A DNA stretch of 64,000 nt from an uncultured Oscillospiraceae bacterium (GCA_900540275.1 UQFO01000004.1:62001-126000); one strand, 5' to 3'; counted from the first letter of the stretch, positions 16,945 through 25,668 are shown. Translations and numbers: made by a program. Notes: generated by a model not told the origin, from the letters alone.

Positions 16945-18483
16945 GTGGACGGTATCAGCAAGCGTTTTAAGGAAAAGGTTATGGAATCCCTGACCTCGGT
17001 GCTTCCCATCACGCTGATTGTTTTGCTTTTGAGCGTTACCCTTACGCCAATGCCGACGGGAACGCTGCTGATGTTTCTCGTTGGGGCGGTACTGCTGATT
17101 TTAGGCATGGGCTTTTTCTCACTTGGCGCCGATATGGCCATGATGCCGATGGGCGAGGCGCTGAGCGCGTCCCTGACGAAAACACGGCGAATCTCGCTTG
17201 TGGTGCCGGTATTCTTTGTTCTGGGCGTTATGGTAACGGTAGCCGAGCCCGATTTGCAGGTGCTTGCAAACCAGGTGCCGGCTATCCCGAACCCCGTGCT
17301 GATTTGGACGGTCGCGGCAGGCGTGGGCCTGTTCCTCGTTATGGCTGTGCTGCGCACCCTGTTTAAAATCAGGCTTTCCGTATTGCTTTTGATTTTCTAC
17401 CTGATTGTATTTTGCGTCGCGGCGTTTACCCCGCCGGATTTCCTGGCGGTCGCGTTCGATTCCGGCGGCGTTACAACCGGGCCGATTACGGTACCGTTTA
17501 TCATGGCGCTTGGCATCGGCATGGCGTCCGTTCGCGCCGACCGTTCCTCACAGGAGGACAGCTTCGGCATGGTCGCGCTTGCAAGCATCGGGCCGGTGCT
17601 CGCGGTGCTGCTGCTCGGCATCGGCTATCATCCGGAATCCGCCGAGTATACACGCACGCAGGTGCCGGACGTCGCGACCAGCAAAGAGGTTGCGGCCGCT
17701 TTTTTAGACGGCTTCCCGCATTATATCAGCGAGGTGCTCTTTGCCGTCGTCCCAATTGCGGCGGTGTTCCTGCTGTTTCAAATTATTTCGCGCGCGTTCG
17801 GCCGCCGGCAGCTGATTAAGGTGGGCGTGGGCTTCGGCTATACGCTCATTGGGCTGATACTGTTTTTAACCGGCGTCAACGTCGGGTTCATGCCGGTAGG
17901 CCATCTGATAGGCGGTGCAGTCGCGGGCTCGTCCTATTCCTGGGCGCTGCTGATTATCGGGGCGGTGATGGGCTGGTTTATCGTCGCTGCCGAACCCGCC
18001 GTGCACGTGCTAACGCGCCAGGTAGAGGAGATAACGAGCGGCGCTATCAGCGGAAAAGCAATGCGGCGGAGCCTTTCCATCGGTGTTTCTGTTTCGATTG
18101 CGCTCTCCATGGCGCGCATCCTTTGGGGAATTTCCCTGTTTTGGTTTATCATTCCCGGGTATGCGCTCGCCCTGCTCCTCTCGTTTATCGTTCCGCGCAT
18201 CTTCACGGGCATCGCGTTCGACTCAGGCGGTGTTGCGAGCGGCCCGATGACGGCAACCTTCCTGCTCCCGTTTGGAATGGGCGCGTGCGAGGCGCTTGGC
18301 GGCAATATTTTGACCGACGCGTTTGGAATTGTCGCGCTGGTCGCAATGACGCCGCTCGTCACAATCCAGCTGCTGGGGCTTTACTATAAGCTGAAAACGC
18401 GGGGTGAGCCGCAGGCCGCGGCCGGGCTGCTGCCGCAGACGGTATATGACGACATTATCGAATACGACAGGGAGGCGGTATAA
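16945..18483 (+). CDS. Duplicated DUF1538 membrane protein, putative cation transporter
   Basis: 512 residues, about 12 transmembrane segments. The two halves are homologous: FDSGGVTTGPITVPF near 172 and FDSGGVASGPMTATF near 425, each followed by a DxFGxVALA block, so it is a fusion of two DUF1538 units. Some DUF1538 pairs (UmpAB) have been reported as Na+/H+ antiporters, which fits the inverted-pair layout, but the activity here is inferred. GTG at 16945 is the most upstream start; ATG at 16981 is an alternative with a poor binding site too. Its TAA overlaps the ATG of the PII-like gene (TAATG), implying obligate coupling. Confidence 0.82.
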   Translation: MDGISKRFKEKVMESLTSVLPITLIVLLLSVTLTPMPTGTLLMFLVGAVLLILGMGFFSLGADMAMMPMGEALSASLTKTRRISLVVPVFFVLGVMVTVAEPDLQVLANQVPAIPNPVLIWTVAAGVGLFLVMAVLRTLFKIRLSVLLLIFYLIVFCVAAFTPPDFLAVAFDSGGVTTGPITVPFIMALGIGMASVRADRSSQEDSFGMVALASIGPVLAVLLLGIGYHPESAEYTRTQVPDVATSKEVAAAFLDGFPHYISEVLFAVVPIAAVFLLFQIISRAFGRRQLIKVGVGFGYTLIGLILFLTGVNVGFMPVGHLIGGAVAGSSYSWALLIIGAVMGWFIVAAEPAVHVLTRQVEEITSGAISGKAMRRSLSIGVSVSIALSMARILWGISLFWFIIPGYALALLLSFIVPRIFTGIAFDSGGVASGPMTATFLLPFGMGACEALGGNILTDAFGIVALVAMTPLVTIQLLGLYYKLKTRGEPQAAAGLLPQTVYDDIIEYDREAV

Positions 18484-19169
18484 TGGAACAAAAGGAAAGA
18501 ATCTCCGCGGTCAAGCTGCTTATTACGATAGTAGACAGGGGAAAGGGCAAAAAAGTTGCCTCTGTCTTTGGAAAATACGGCCTTCATTTTCATATGGTTT
18601 CCTTTGGAAAGGGTACCGCTTCGAGTGAAACGCTTGATTATCTCGGGCTTGGCGAAACGGATAAATCGCTCGTCATGAGCCTGTCGCCCGAAGAAAAGGT
18701 TCCGGACGTGCGCGCCGCCCTCGTAGAGGATATGAAGCTATACAGCCCGGGCAAGGGTATTTTATTTGGAATTCCCATATCGAGCATCAGCGGACGTATG
18801 GCGCGCCAGCTCTCGGCGCCGGATTATCAATCGGAAAAGGAAGTGGCTCAGATGGAAATGACGCAGTACAGCCTGGTGCTTGCCATGGTGAACCAGGGGC
18901 ATGACGAGGAGGTAATGGATGCGGCGCGCGGCGCGGGCGCGGCAGGAGGCACGCTTTTACACTGCCGGCGGGTCGGCGGGGAAGAGGCGACGGAATTTTT
19001 TGGTATCTCCATCAGTCAGGAGCGCGCGCTTATCGCTATTTTGATTAAGAGCGAGATACGCGCGGACGTGATGCGCGCGATTTTAGACAAAGCGGGCCTT
19101 GGAACGCCGGCGCAGGGTATCGTGCTCTCCTTGCCGGTTGACAGCATAGACGGGCTGCATCTGAAATGA
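18483..19169 (+). CDS. Tandem PII-like regulatory protein
   Basis: 228 residues made of two PII/GlnB-like ferredoxin folds, about 9-105 and 118-225. Each ends with a GxGI(L/V)xxxPxxSI(S/D)G stretch, as at the C-terminus of PII-like proteins. The classical T-loop tyrosine is not obvious. Single-domain PII-like proteins trimerise and bind nucleotides or small ligands; a tandem form would change this symmetry. Coupling to the DUF1538 transporter by a TAATG overlap suggests that it senses a ligand and gates that transporter. It is unlikely to be GlnB itself. Confidence 0.8.
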   Translation: MEQKERISAVKLLITIVDRGKGKKVASVFGKYGLHFHMVSFGKGTASSETLDYLGLGETDKSLVMSLSPEEKVPDVRAALVEDMKLYSPGKGILFGIPISSISGRMARQLSAPDYQSEKEVAQMEMTQYSLVLAMVNQGHDEEVMDAARGAGAAGGTLLHCRRVGGEEATEFFGISISQERALIAILIKSEIRADVMRAILDKAGLGTPAQGIVLSLPVDSIDGLHLK

Positions 19170-19181
19170 TTTATACAAATT

Positions 19182-19219
19182 AGCAGGGGGCGTCCGGCAT
19201 ATGCCGGACGCCCCCTGCT
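19182..19219. terminator. Loop-less 38-bp palindromic terminator between convergent genes
   Basis: Perfect dyad (19182-19200 with 19201-19219) centred on CCGGCATATGCCGG, 12 bases after the PII-like stop and 35 bases after the convergent SleL-like gene. A short CTTTG on the plus side and AATTTG on the minus side give only weak T tails. Likely a bidirectional terminator. Confidence 0.75.
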
Positions 19220-19254
19220 TTGTACTGCATCTATCAAATTGCCATCGAAATACA

Positions 19255-20547
19255 CTAAGGCGCAACAATTGTTTGTACTTCGTAGCGTGCGCTGATAAAC
19301 GCCCAATTCTGCGCAAACGGGCGCATAATATTCCAGTAGCCGCCGCCAATCAGCCCGTATTCGTCCATTAAGCCGAATTTCGCCTGCATGCTGCGCACAT
19401 CCTCAAACCAGACGACGTGCGAAAGGCCGTTTGTATCCCTGTATTCAAAAAACGGCGACTGGGCCGTCTGGTCAAACTGGATTTCCGCGCGGCTGCGCGC
19501 GGCGATTTCAACCGCGTAGTCGTTGCCGATTGTCGTCGCGCGGGTAACGCCCTGTATAAAAGGCAGAATCCAGTCGTATCCATAATTCGGCAAGCCCATC
19601 ATAATTTTCTGCCGGGGGATTACCGTTACGGCGTAATCGACCACCTCGCGCACCTTGTTGAGCGGGGCGACCGCCATGGGAGGGCCGTAGGTATAGCCCC
19701 ATTCATAGGTCATAAGCAGGACAAAATCAGAAATTTCCCCAATCGCCTTGTAATCGTGTGATTCGTAAAGCAGGCCCGGCTGGTCGCCGGATGTCTTTGG
19801 AGCCAAATCTGTATTGACAAAATAGCCGTTCGCATGCAGGCGGTTCGTCACATTTTGCAGGAAGCGGGTAAACGCCTCCCGGTCGTCGGGATTGATATAT
19901 TCAAAATCGACGTCGAGTCCCAAATATCCTTTCTGCCGCATGACCTCGAGCACATTGCCGATTACGATATCCTGAAGCGCGGTATCCTGGAACAGCCTGC
20001 TTGCACGCTCGCTGCTGAAGGTTCCGCCCTCAGTGATAGAGGAAAGCAGCATGATGGGAGCTGTTTGATAGCGGTAGGCAAGGCTTATCATTTCCTGGTC
20101 GTCGGCGGGCGGAATCAGCTCACCGGTTAACGTAAAGCCGTAGCCAAAAATCGTAAGGCTCGTGAGAAACGGGAGCGTACGCTCCAGAAGCGCCCGTTGT
20201 ATGTACGGATAAGCATACCCGTTGAGGCGCACCTGGCGAATTTTCGGTCCCTGGTAGCGTACGACTATCGTTTGCCCCGCGCTCAAGAAGGGCGCGCCGA
20301 TTAACCCTGGGTTGTTTTGCAGCAGCACACGCTCAGTCGTACCGAAATAACCTGCGACCGCGCTTAGCGTATCGCCCGGGACCGATGTGTATACCACGTC
20401 CGGTATCAGGATGATAAGCGCCTGCCCAACCACAAGATTGTCTGGATCGACAATATGGTTGCTTTCTATGATTCTCTGTGCGGAAACCCCATATCGAGCC
20501 GCAATGCCCAGCACGGTGTCTCCGGGCTGTACCACATATATTTCCAA
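19255..20547 (-). CDS. sleL: LysM-GH18 spore cortex-lytic enzyme (SleL/YaaH type)
   Basis: Two LysM domains (about 2-46 and 49-96, each with VxPGDT) bind peptidoglycan. A GH18 domain (about 105-425) carries the catalytic DxxxE-like LDVDFEYI (residues 198-205). Without a signal peptide this matches SleL, an N-acetylglucosaminidase placed in the spore and acting on cortex fragments at germination. TTG at 20547 (MEIYVVQPGDT) is preferred, because AAAGGA lies 11 bases before it and the family begins the same way; GTG at 20556 is the alternative. It supports a spore-forming organism. Confidence 0.88.
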   Translation of the reverse strand: MEIYVVQPGDTVLGIAARYGVSAQRIIESNHIVDPDNLVVGQALIILIPDVVYTSVPGDTLSAVAGYFGTTERVLLQNNPGLIGAPFLSAGQTIVVRYQGPKIRQVRLNGYAYPYIQRALLERTLPFLTSLTIFGYGFTLTGELIPPADDQEMISLAYRYQTAPIMLLSSITEGGTFSSERASRLFQDTALQDIVIGNVLEVMRQKGYLGLDVDFEYINPDDREAFTRFLQNVTNRLHANGYFVNTDLAPKTSGDQPGLLYESHDYKAIGEISDFVLLMTYEWGYTYGPPMAVAPLNKVREVVDYAVTVIPRQKIMMGLPNYGYDWILPFIQGVTRATTIGNDYAVEIAARSRAEIQFDQTAQSPFFEYRDTNGLSHVVWFEDVRSMQAKFGLMDEYGLIGGGYWNIMRPFAQNWAFISARYEVQTIVAP

Positions 20548-20621
20548 AAACCGCACCGTCCTTTATATGATTCTTTTCCTATTTTATGTAATGAACGGGC
20601 GTTTTGTGTTATTGTGTGAAC

Positions 20622-20651
20622 AAAAAGGAACCGCCGCGGCGGTTCCTTTTT
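20622..20651 (-). terminator. Palindromic terminator after the DUF4854 lipoprotein gene
   Basis: 30-bp loop-less perfect palindrome (20622-20636 with 20637-20651) with A5 and T5 ends. It lies 25 bases after the stop of the minus-strand lipoprotein gene and 75 bases upstream of sleL. T-rich on both strands. Confidence 0.85.
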
Positions 20652-20675
20652 AAATCATATCCTATTGATGGCTGC

Positions 20676-21221
20676 TTACAGTTCTTCCTGGGAGGAGGGG
20701 GCCGAAGAAAACTCCCTTGAATAGAGCTCTGTCCCGTCGGCGTCCATGTATTTGACTACCAGAACAGGATTATCAACCTCCACAACGTTTTTGAGCGTTT
20801 CCGCAATCAGTTCAAAGGTGGGGGCCATCTGGTCGGCAATCCCATCCATTGCATCCGCCATACCGGACGTATTTACCCCTTCGGGATACGTATACGTATA
20901 AATCAGCTTGTTGCCCTCGCCGGTCATGGTAAAGGTGAGGCCGCTGTCCTTGTACAAGTCCGCCATAGTCTCCATTTGCTTTTGTACTTCTGGAGATTCC
21001 GCATACTCCTTCATGGTCGCAAACTTTGCGCCGGCTGGAGTGGCTTCGCCCGAAGCGGCAGAGCTGCTGCCGGCTTTGCTGGTAGCGGGCTCAGTCTGGC
21101 TTGAAACTGCACTGCTGGGAGTGGAAGAGGTGTCCTTCGGCGAATCCGCACAGGATACCATGCCCAGTGCAGCGGAAAGAGCCAGTGCCGCCACAATTAT
21201 GCCCTTTGTAATCTTTTTCAA
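20676..21221 (-). CDS. Small lipoprotein, DUF4854-like
   Basis: 181 residues. Lipoprotein signal MKK..LGMVSC, a Ser/Thr/Ala-rich linker of about 45 residues, then a compact domain with a KEYAESPEVQKQMETM helix and GNKLIYTYTYPEG strands. The pattern matches the DUF4854 domain common in Clostridia surface lipoproteins. No function is known. GGGGTATGAC precedes the ATG. It is expressed alone. Confidence 0.7.
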   Translation of the reverse strand: MKKITKGIIVAALALSAALGMVSCADSPKDTSSTPSSAVSSQTEPATSKAGSSSAASGEATPAGAKFATMKEYAESPEVQKQMETMADLYKDSGLTFTMTGEGNKLIYTYTYPEGVNTSGMADAMDGIADQMAPTFELIAETLKNVVEVDNPVLVVKYMDADGTELYSREFSSAPSSQEEL

Positions 21222-21427
21222 TTTGTCATACCCCTTTTCTGTTATGATATGTGATATTCCACTACAATATTATATCTAACAGAAACCCAACGGTCAATGT
21301 TTGTTTTATTCACCAAGTGGAAGCAAATAAAGGGCGTACCTTGACATGTACCGTAAGGCGCATATCCGAAAAGGTAACGCCGCCAATGCGGCACGGCCTG
21401 TTCTCATCTCACCTTCCCAAAAGCCAC

Positions 21428-21465
21428 AAAACAAAACCACCGCTTAACAGCGGTGGTTTTGTTTT
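21428..21465 (-). terminator. Terminator of the tRNA-Tyr transcript
   Basis: 16-bp perfect stem (21428-21443 with 21450-21465), loop TTAACA. On the minus strand it begins right at the tRNA CCA end and its 3' arm is T-rich (GGTTTTGTTTT). It probably ends the tRNA-Thr/tRNA-Tyr transcript. Confidence 0.88.
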
Positions 21466-21549
21466 GGTGGGAGAAGGTGGATTCGAACCACCGAAGTCAC
21501 TGACAACAGATTTACAGTCTGCCCCCTTTGGCCACTCGGGAATTCTCCC
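21465..21549 (-). tRNA. tRNA-Tyr (GTA)
   Basis: 85 nt with encoded CCA. The acceptor GGGAGAA/TTCTCCC is perfect, the anticodon GTA stands in the loop CTGTAAA, and the long variable arm is typical of bacterial tRNA-Tyr. The T arm is GGTGG-TTCGAAT-CCACC. Confidence 0.96.
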
Positions 21550-21588
21550 ATATAAAGCCTGAATTCAGGCGTTTTTAACAACCGATAG

Positions 21589-21615
21589 AGAAAATCGTGG
21601 AGCTAGCGGACGGAC
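21589..21615. repeat. Copy of the tRNA-Thr 3' end and flank
   Basis: 27 bases match 21773-21799 at 25 positions. That segment covers the 3' acceptor arm and CCA of tRNA-Thr and 9 bases beyond. It is probably the remnant of a deleted tandem tRNA or of a past recombination at the tRNA end. Confidence 0.7.
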
Positions 21616-21781
21616 AAAAACGCAGCTTTCGCCTGCGCTTTTCAGCTCAGCCACCCAAAGGCTGCGCCTTTCAGTACCGGCCTCGCCGCTTTTCGCTAAA
21701 AATGCCGCCCAGCGGCATTTTCTGACGCTCAAACCCTCTTAGGCTTCAAGCCCGTCCTTATACGCTTTGTGCAGAAAATCG

Positions 21782-21857
21782 TGGAGCTGGTGGACGGACT
21801 TGAACCCCCGACCTGCTGATTACAAATCAGCTGCTCTACCAACTGAGCTACACCAGC
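21782..21857 (-). tRNA. tRNA-Thr (TGT)
   Basis: 76 nt with encoded CCA. Acceptor GCTGGTG/CACCAGC, anticodon loop TTTGTAA giving TGT (reads ACA and ACG). D arm GCTCAGTTGGTAGAGC and T arm GGGGG-TTCAAGT-CCGTC. It is upstream of tRNA-Tyr on the same strand, probably one transcript. Confidence 0.96.
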
Positions 21858-22085
21858 ATGTTTGCACTTGACGCTAAAATAATATACCACTTCACAGATA
21901 TCTTGTCAACAGTTTTTTATAAAGTTTTTGACGAAAAAAATATGCAGGTCCTCTGTCTTCCAAATCTCTTGGTTAGAAAAGCGGAGAATTTAAATAATTC
22001 CGATTTTATTGTTTCCTGCTATTTCAGGGAATATTGAGATTTTATTTTATAACCTAAAATATTCCTGCCAAAAGCAAAAAAGAAA

Positions 22086-22106
22086 CGGGCGCTTTTTAGG
22101 CGCCCG
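22086..22106 (-). terminator. Hairpin after the small Cys-rich gene
   Basis: 7-bp stem CGGGCGC/GCGCCCG (22086-22092 with 22100-22106), loop TTTTTAG. On the minus strand TTTCTTTTTTGC follows, a good T tail. It lies 24 bases after the stop. Confidence 0.75.
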
Positions 22107-22129
22107 CTCCGCTTAGAAAGAATTGCTAA

Positions 22130-22270
22130 TTAGCAACCACAGCCACAGCCATTGTTGTTGCAGCCGCAACCGCAGCCATCATCGTTGTTGCCACAGCAGC
22201 AAACGAGGATGATAATAAGAAGAATTACCCAAGTGCAGCTATTGCCGCCGCCGAATAAACCATTACACAT
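22130..22270 (-). CDS. 46-residue Cys/Gly-rich single-pass membrane protein
   Basis: Start ATG at 22270 with AAAGGAGG 9 bases before it; stop TAA at 22132. A short N-terminus (MCNGLFGGGN), one hydrophobic helix (WVILLIIILV), then CCCGNN and repeated GCGCGC blocks: 11 Cys in 46 residues. The small size, single helix and Gly-rich flank recall YjcZ-like sporulation proteins, but the Cys repeat is unlike them. A metal-binding or disulfide-linked spore or membrane role is a guess. Own terminator, so a one-gene transcript. Confidence 0.8.
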   Translation of the reverse strand: MCNGLFGGGNSCTWVILLIIILVCCCGNNDDGCGCGCNNNGCGCGC

Positions 22271-22496
22271 AGCGTTGTTTTCCTCCTTTCAAGCGTTACA
22301 TTATAGTATATTGCTGCTTGCGTTTTTTGGTTACAAAAAAACGGGCGGGTTTTTCTAATTCTTTTTCTGCGGCTTGTACATAAAAAAGCCGCAGCGGCTA
22401 TCTGGCTTCATTTTCCTGGCAATTGAAAAAAAGGCTGGAATCTGGTATCATAACATCAACGACCCAAAATACAGGTAAAGAAAAGGGAGAGGAACC

Positions 22497-24263
22497 ATGA
22501 AAAAACTTTGGTCAATCGTGCTTTGCCTTGCGCTAACCTGCATGCCGTTCGGTATCAGCGCGGCAGAGCCTTTGGATGACGTTGTCATAACCATCGCGCA
22601 TACCAACGATATCCACGCGCGCAACAGCTACGACGAATATAACAGGACGATAGGCTTTCCAAAGATGAAAACGATACTAAACAATATCGGTGCGGACCTT
22701 GTTTTGGACGCGGGCGATTTGTTCCATGGGCAGGCATTCGCTACCGTTGAAAACGGCGAGAGCATTGCAAGGCTTGTAAACGCCGTCGGTTACGACGCGA
22801 TGACGCCCGGCAACCACGATTGGAACTATGGGCAGGAGCAGCTTTTAAAGCTTGAGCAGATTGCCGGTATTCCTGTAATGGCTGGCAACGTGGTAAAAAA
22901 CAGCAATGAAAAATTCTTCAATACGGACTATATGGTTAAGGACGTCGACGGTGTGAAGGTCGGTGTGTTCGGCGTAATCGACCCGATGGTTTACAGCTCT
23001 ACCAACCCTGCGCTGATGCAGGGGATTAAATATACCGATATATACGAATATGCTAACAGGATAGTAGACGAACTGAAACCGCAGTGCGACGTGATTGTCT
23101 GCCTGTCGCATATGGTCGACCATGAGGCGTTTGCAAAACAGGTCCAGGACGTTGATTTGCTAATCTGCGGCCACCTGCATGTGGAGATGAGCGAGCAGGT
23201 CGGGGATACCCTGATTGTTGAAACAGGGGAATACATGCACAACATTGGCCAGGTGCAGCTTACCTATTCAAAAAGCGGCAAAAAACTCGTTTCTAAAGAG
23301 GCGGGATTGATTTCCTTTGAGGACGCGCAGCAAACGGCGGAGGATCCGGAAATTAAGGCGCTTGTCGATGAGATAAACGGCGGGCAGGCAGAAATATTGA
23401 ACGAGGTGGTCGGCAGTACGCCCGTCAATCTCGACGGTGAGAAATACCACGTCCGCGCTTTTGAAACAAATCTCGGGCGTGTCGTGACAGACACCTACCT
23501 CTATGAAACGGGAGCGGACATCGCGTTTGAAAACGGCGGCGGCATCCGTTCTTCCATCGAGGCGGGAGACATCACCAAACGGGACGTCGTCAATGTCGCG
23601 CCGTTTGGCAACATCATTGTTACAAAGCAGGTAAGCGGACAGGATATCCTGGATATTCTCGAAAGCTCCATCGACCTGGGTATGCGCAACGCGCTTGCGT
23701 TTTCAGGGGAATCGAAGGACTGGCCTGAAAACGACGGCAGCTACCTCCAGGTGGGCGGCCTGTGCGCACAGTACGACACGGAAAAGCCGCTGGGGAGCAG
23801 GGTACAGGGCGTAACGGTAGGCGGGAAACCGCTTGACGTTGAAAAGCGGTATACCGTAGCCGGGAATAACTTTATTATGAACAGCACCGATTACCCGGCG
23901 CTTGCAAACGCGAAGGTACAGAGCGAATACACAACCTGCGACGACGCTCTTACGAAATTTATCGCGGCGGTCGGTGTGGAAGGCTCCATCGACAATGCCC
24001 GGCTTGTGGATATTACAGGCCGGCAGGAGCCGACTGAGCCCACTCAGCCGGAGACAGCGCCGCCGACACAGGCGCCTACAGAAGCGCCCACCCTGTCCCC
24101 GACGCAGGGCGCTTCCTCTTTGCCGTCGCCCTCCAGCCCAGAGCAGGGGAAGGGCGACGCACAGACGGGCGACAATACTCCCTGGATTATGGTAGCCGTG
24201 CTGCTTGTTTTGAGCCTTGCCGTTATTATTGTCCTCGTGATTAAACCGAAGAATAAAAAATAG
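22497..24263 (+). CDS. Surface 5'-nucleotidase / UshA-family metallophosphoesterase
   Basis: 588 residues. Signal peptide ends ISAAE. The metallophosphatase domain (about 30-270) has AHTNDIHAR, DAGDLFHG, PGNHDWNYG, CLSHMVDH and GHLHVE metal-binding blocks. The 5'-nucleotidase C-terminal domain (about 300-510) has NGGGIRSSIEAGDI. A Pro/Thr-rich wall spacer, then a hydrophobic helix and KPKNKK end the protein, so it is held at the cell surface. A TGDN just before the helix resembles a sortase signal without its Leu-Pro. It likely releases nucleosides and phosphate from external nucleotides. GGGAGAGG precedes the ATG. Confidence 0.93.
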   Translation: MKKLWSIVLCLALTCMPFGISAAEPLDDVVITIAHTNDIHARNSYDEYNRTIGFPKMKTILNNIGADLVLDAGDLFHGQAFATVENGESIARLVNAVGYDAMTPGNHDWNYGQEQLLKLEQIAGIPVMAGNVVKNSNEKFFNTDYMVKDVDGVKVGVFGVIDPMVYSSTNPALMQGIKYTDIYEYANRIVDELKPQCDVIVCLSHMVDHEAFAKQVQDVDLLICGHLHVEMSEQVGDTLIVETGEYMHNIGQVQLTYSKSGKKLVSKEAGLISFEDAQQTAEDPEIKALVDEINGGQAEILNEVVGSTPVNLDGEKYHVRAFETNLGRVVTDTYLYETGADIAFENGGGIRSSIEAGDITKRDVVNVAPFGNIIVTKQVSGQDILDILESSIDLGMRNALAFSGESKDWPENDGSYLQVGGLCAQYDTEKPLGSRVQGVTVGGKPLDVEKRYTVAGNNFIMNSTDYPALANAKVQSEYTTCDDALTKFIAAVGVEGSIDNARLVDITGRQEPTEPTQPETAPPTQAPTEAPTLSPTQGASSLPSPSSPEQGKGDAQTGDNTPWIMVAVLLVLSLAVIIVLVIKPKNKK

Positions 24264-24344
24264 AAAATATAGAATCCTTTTTTCAGCCGGAAAAGCCCGT
24301 GAAATCAGTATTTCTGCTGTGTGCAATCTAATTTTGCAAAGGGT

Positions 24345-24405
24345 AAAATGGTGCCCGAATGATATCCAGGCGAACAAACAGCGTTATGTACAGCAGCATA
24401 AAGTT
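24345..24405 (+). repeat. 61-bp dispersed repeat, copy 2
   Basis: Matches 12433-12493 (minus strand) at about 79 percent, with the first 17 bases identical. It lies 60 bases before the start codon of the kinase-GNAT gene. Confidence 0.75.
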
Positions 24406-24466
24406 GGTTTTTGTGTTTGTTCGCCCAGGCAGATTACTCGGCAAATCGGGATTTATAGGTGAATTT

Positions 24467-25459
24467 ATGAAAACAAATTTAATTATTGTGGAAGGACTTC
24501 CGGGTAGTGGAAAGAGTACAACAGCGGCAATGATTGCTGAGGAACTACAGAAAAAGGGCAAAAAGGCCGTTTGTGCCGATGAAGGCGTACAGGAACATCC
24601 GGCAGATTACGCAGACTATGATTTTCCGGATTTTGGAACAGAGCGAAAGAAAATCCTTAATAAGTGGCGCTCCTTTGCAGAGGGCTTTGACAAAGATACG
24701 ATATATATTTTCAACTGTATTTACATACAGAATCCGATGTGTGAAACGATGATGCGGTTTGGCATGGATGAAGAAGCTTCAAAGGGCTACATTGCAGAGA
24801 TAACGGAAGTAATTAAACCGTTGAATCCGGTTATTGTTTACATAGATGGATTAGACGTCAAAGCTGCAATTGACAGTGTGCTTGATGAACGTGGAACTGA
24901 TTGGCTGGATGCTGTAATTGATTATCACGTATCGCAAGGATATGGAAAAGAAAATAACCTGTCTGGTTATGATGGGTACATCAAGTGTCTGGAAGAAAGA
25001 AGAATCCGGGAACTTCGTATATTGCAAGGGCTTGATATTGACTACTATACAATAAGCCAGGATATGCGTGCTGAAGAGCTTGCAGGTTTATTTTTTTCCA
25101 TCGGTTGGAATGAACCTTCGATGGAACAGATGCGGCTTGCCATAGAAAACAGTACAAAATCTTTTATAGTCCGACATAAAGGGGAAGCCGTTGCGGCCAT
25201 TAACTGGCTTGGAGACTATGGTATGCACTGGTTTATGAAAGAGTTTATTGTGCATAAAGAATTTCAAGGGCAGATGATAGGGACGTTTCTGTACCGTTTT
25301 TCGGAAAACTTTATTAAAAGTACAATGCAGATGGGCTGGAAGGTGTGTATTGATTTAAAATCATCCAAAGGAAAAGAGAAGTTTTATCAAAAACTTGGAT
25401 TCCAGACAATGACGGAGAAGGATACAGGCAGCGGTATGGAGAAAATGATTGAGCGGTAA
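24467..25459 (+). CDS. P-loop kinase/NTPase fused to a GNAT acetyltransferase domain
   Basis: 330 residues from the ATG at 24467, preceded by a modest AGGTGA; the frame is open from 24359 but without a binding site. The N-terminal part (about 1-205) is a P-loop domain with Walker A GLPGSGKST, and IYIDGLD could be Walker B. It resembles small-molecule kinases found singly in Firmicutes. The C-terminal part (about 220-330) is a GNAT fold with FIVHKEFQGQMIGTFLY, the acetyl-CoA loop, and FYQKLGFQ. Kinase-acetyltransferase fusions recall bifunctional drug-modifying enzymes, but the substrate is unknown. AT-rich codons suggest transfer. Confidence 0.75.
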   Translation: MKTNLIIVEGLPGSGKSTTAAMIAEELQKKGKKAVCADEGVQEHPADYADYDFPDFGTERKKILNKWRSFAEGFDKDTIYIFNCIYIQNPMCETMMRFGMDEEASKGYIAEITEVIKPLNPVIVYIDGLDVKAAIDSVLDERGTDWLDAVIDYHVSQGYGKENNLSGYDGYIKCLEERRIRELRILQGLDIDYYTISQDMRAEELAGLFFSIGWNEPSMEQMRLAIENSTKSFIVRHKGEAVAAINWLGDYGMHWFMKEFIVHKEFQGQMIGTFLYRFSENFIKSTMQMGWKVCIDLKSSKGKEKFYQKLGFQTMTEKDTGSGMEKMIER

Positions 25460-25640
25460 TTGGAAAAGAACGCGTTGTGGTGACCAACTTTACAAAACCT
25501 AGCTGTTACTGATTATGCCGCTCTGTTTTCTGGATTTGAGAAAACGTCTATTTTATACAGGCCTGCGGGACTTTTTATGAGAAGTCCCACCGCCTTATGC
25601 CGGGTTATTCTGGTATCGGGCAATAAAAAACAGACAAAAC

Positions 25641-25668
25641 AAAACCCGTTCCGGAAGGAACGGGTTTT
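25641..25668 (-). terminator. Terminator of spoVT
   Basis: 12-bp perfect stem (25641-25652 with 25657-25668), tetraloop GGAA. On the minus strand it is followed by GTTTTGTCTGTTTTTTATTG. A weaker hairpin at 25567-25588 (GGGACTT/AAGTCCC) may end the kinase-GNAT transcript from the other side. Confidence 0.85.
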
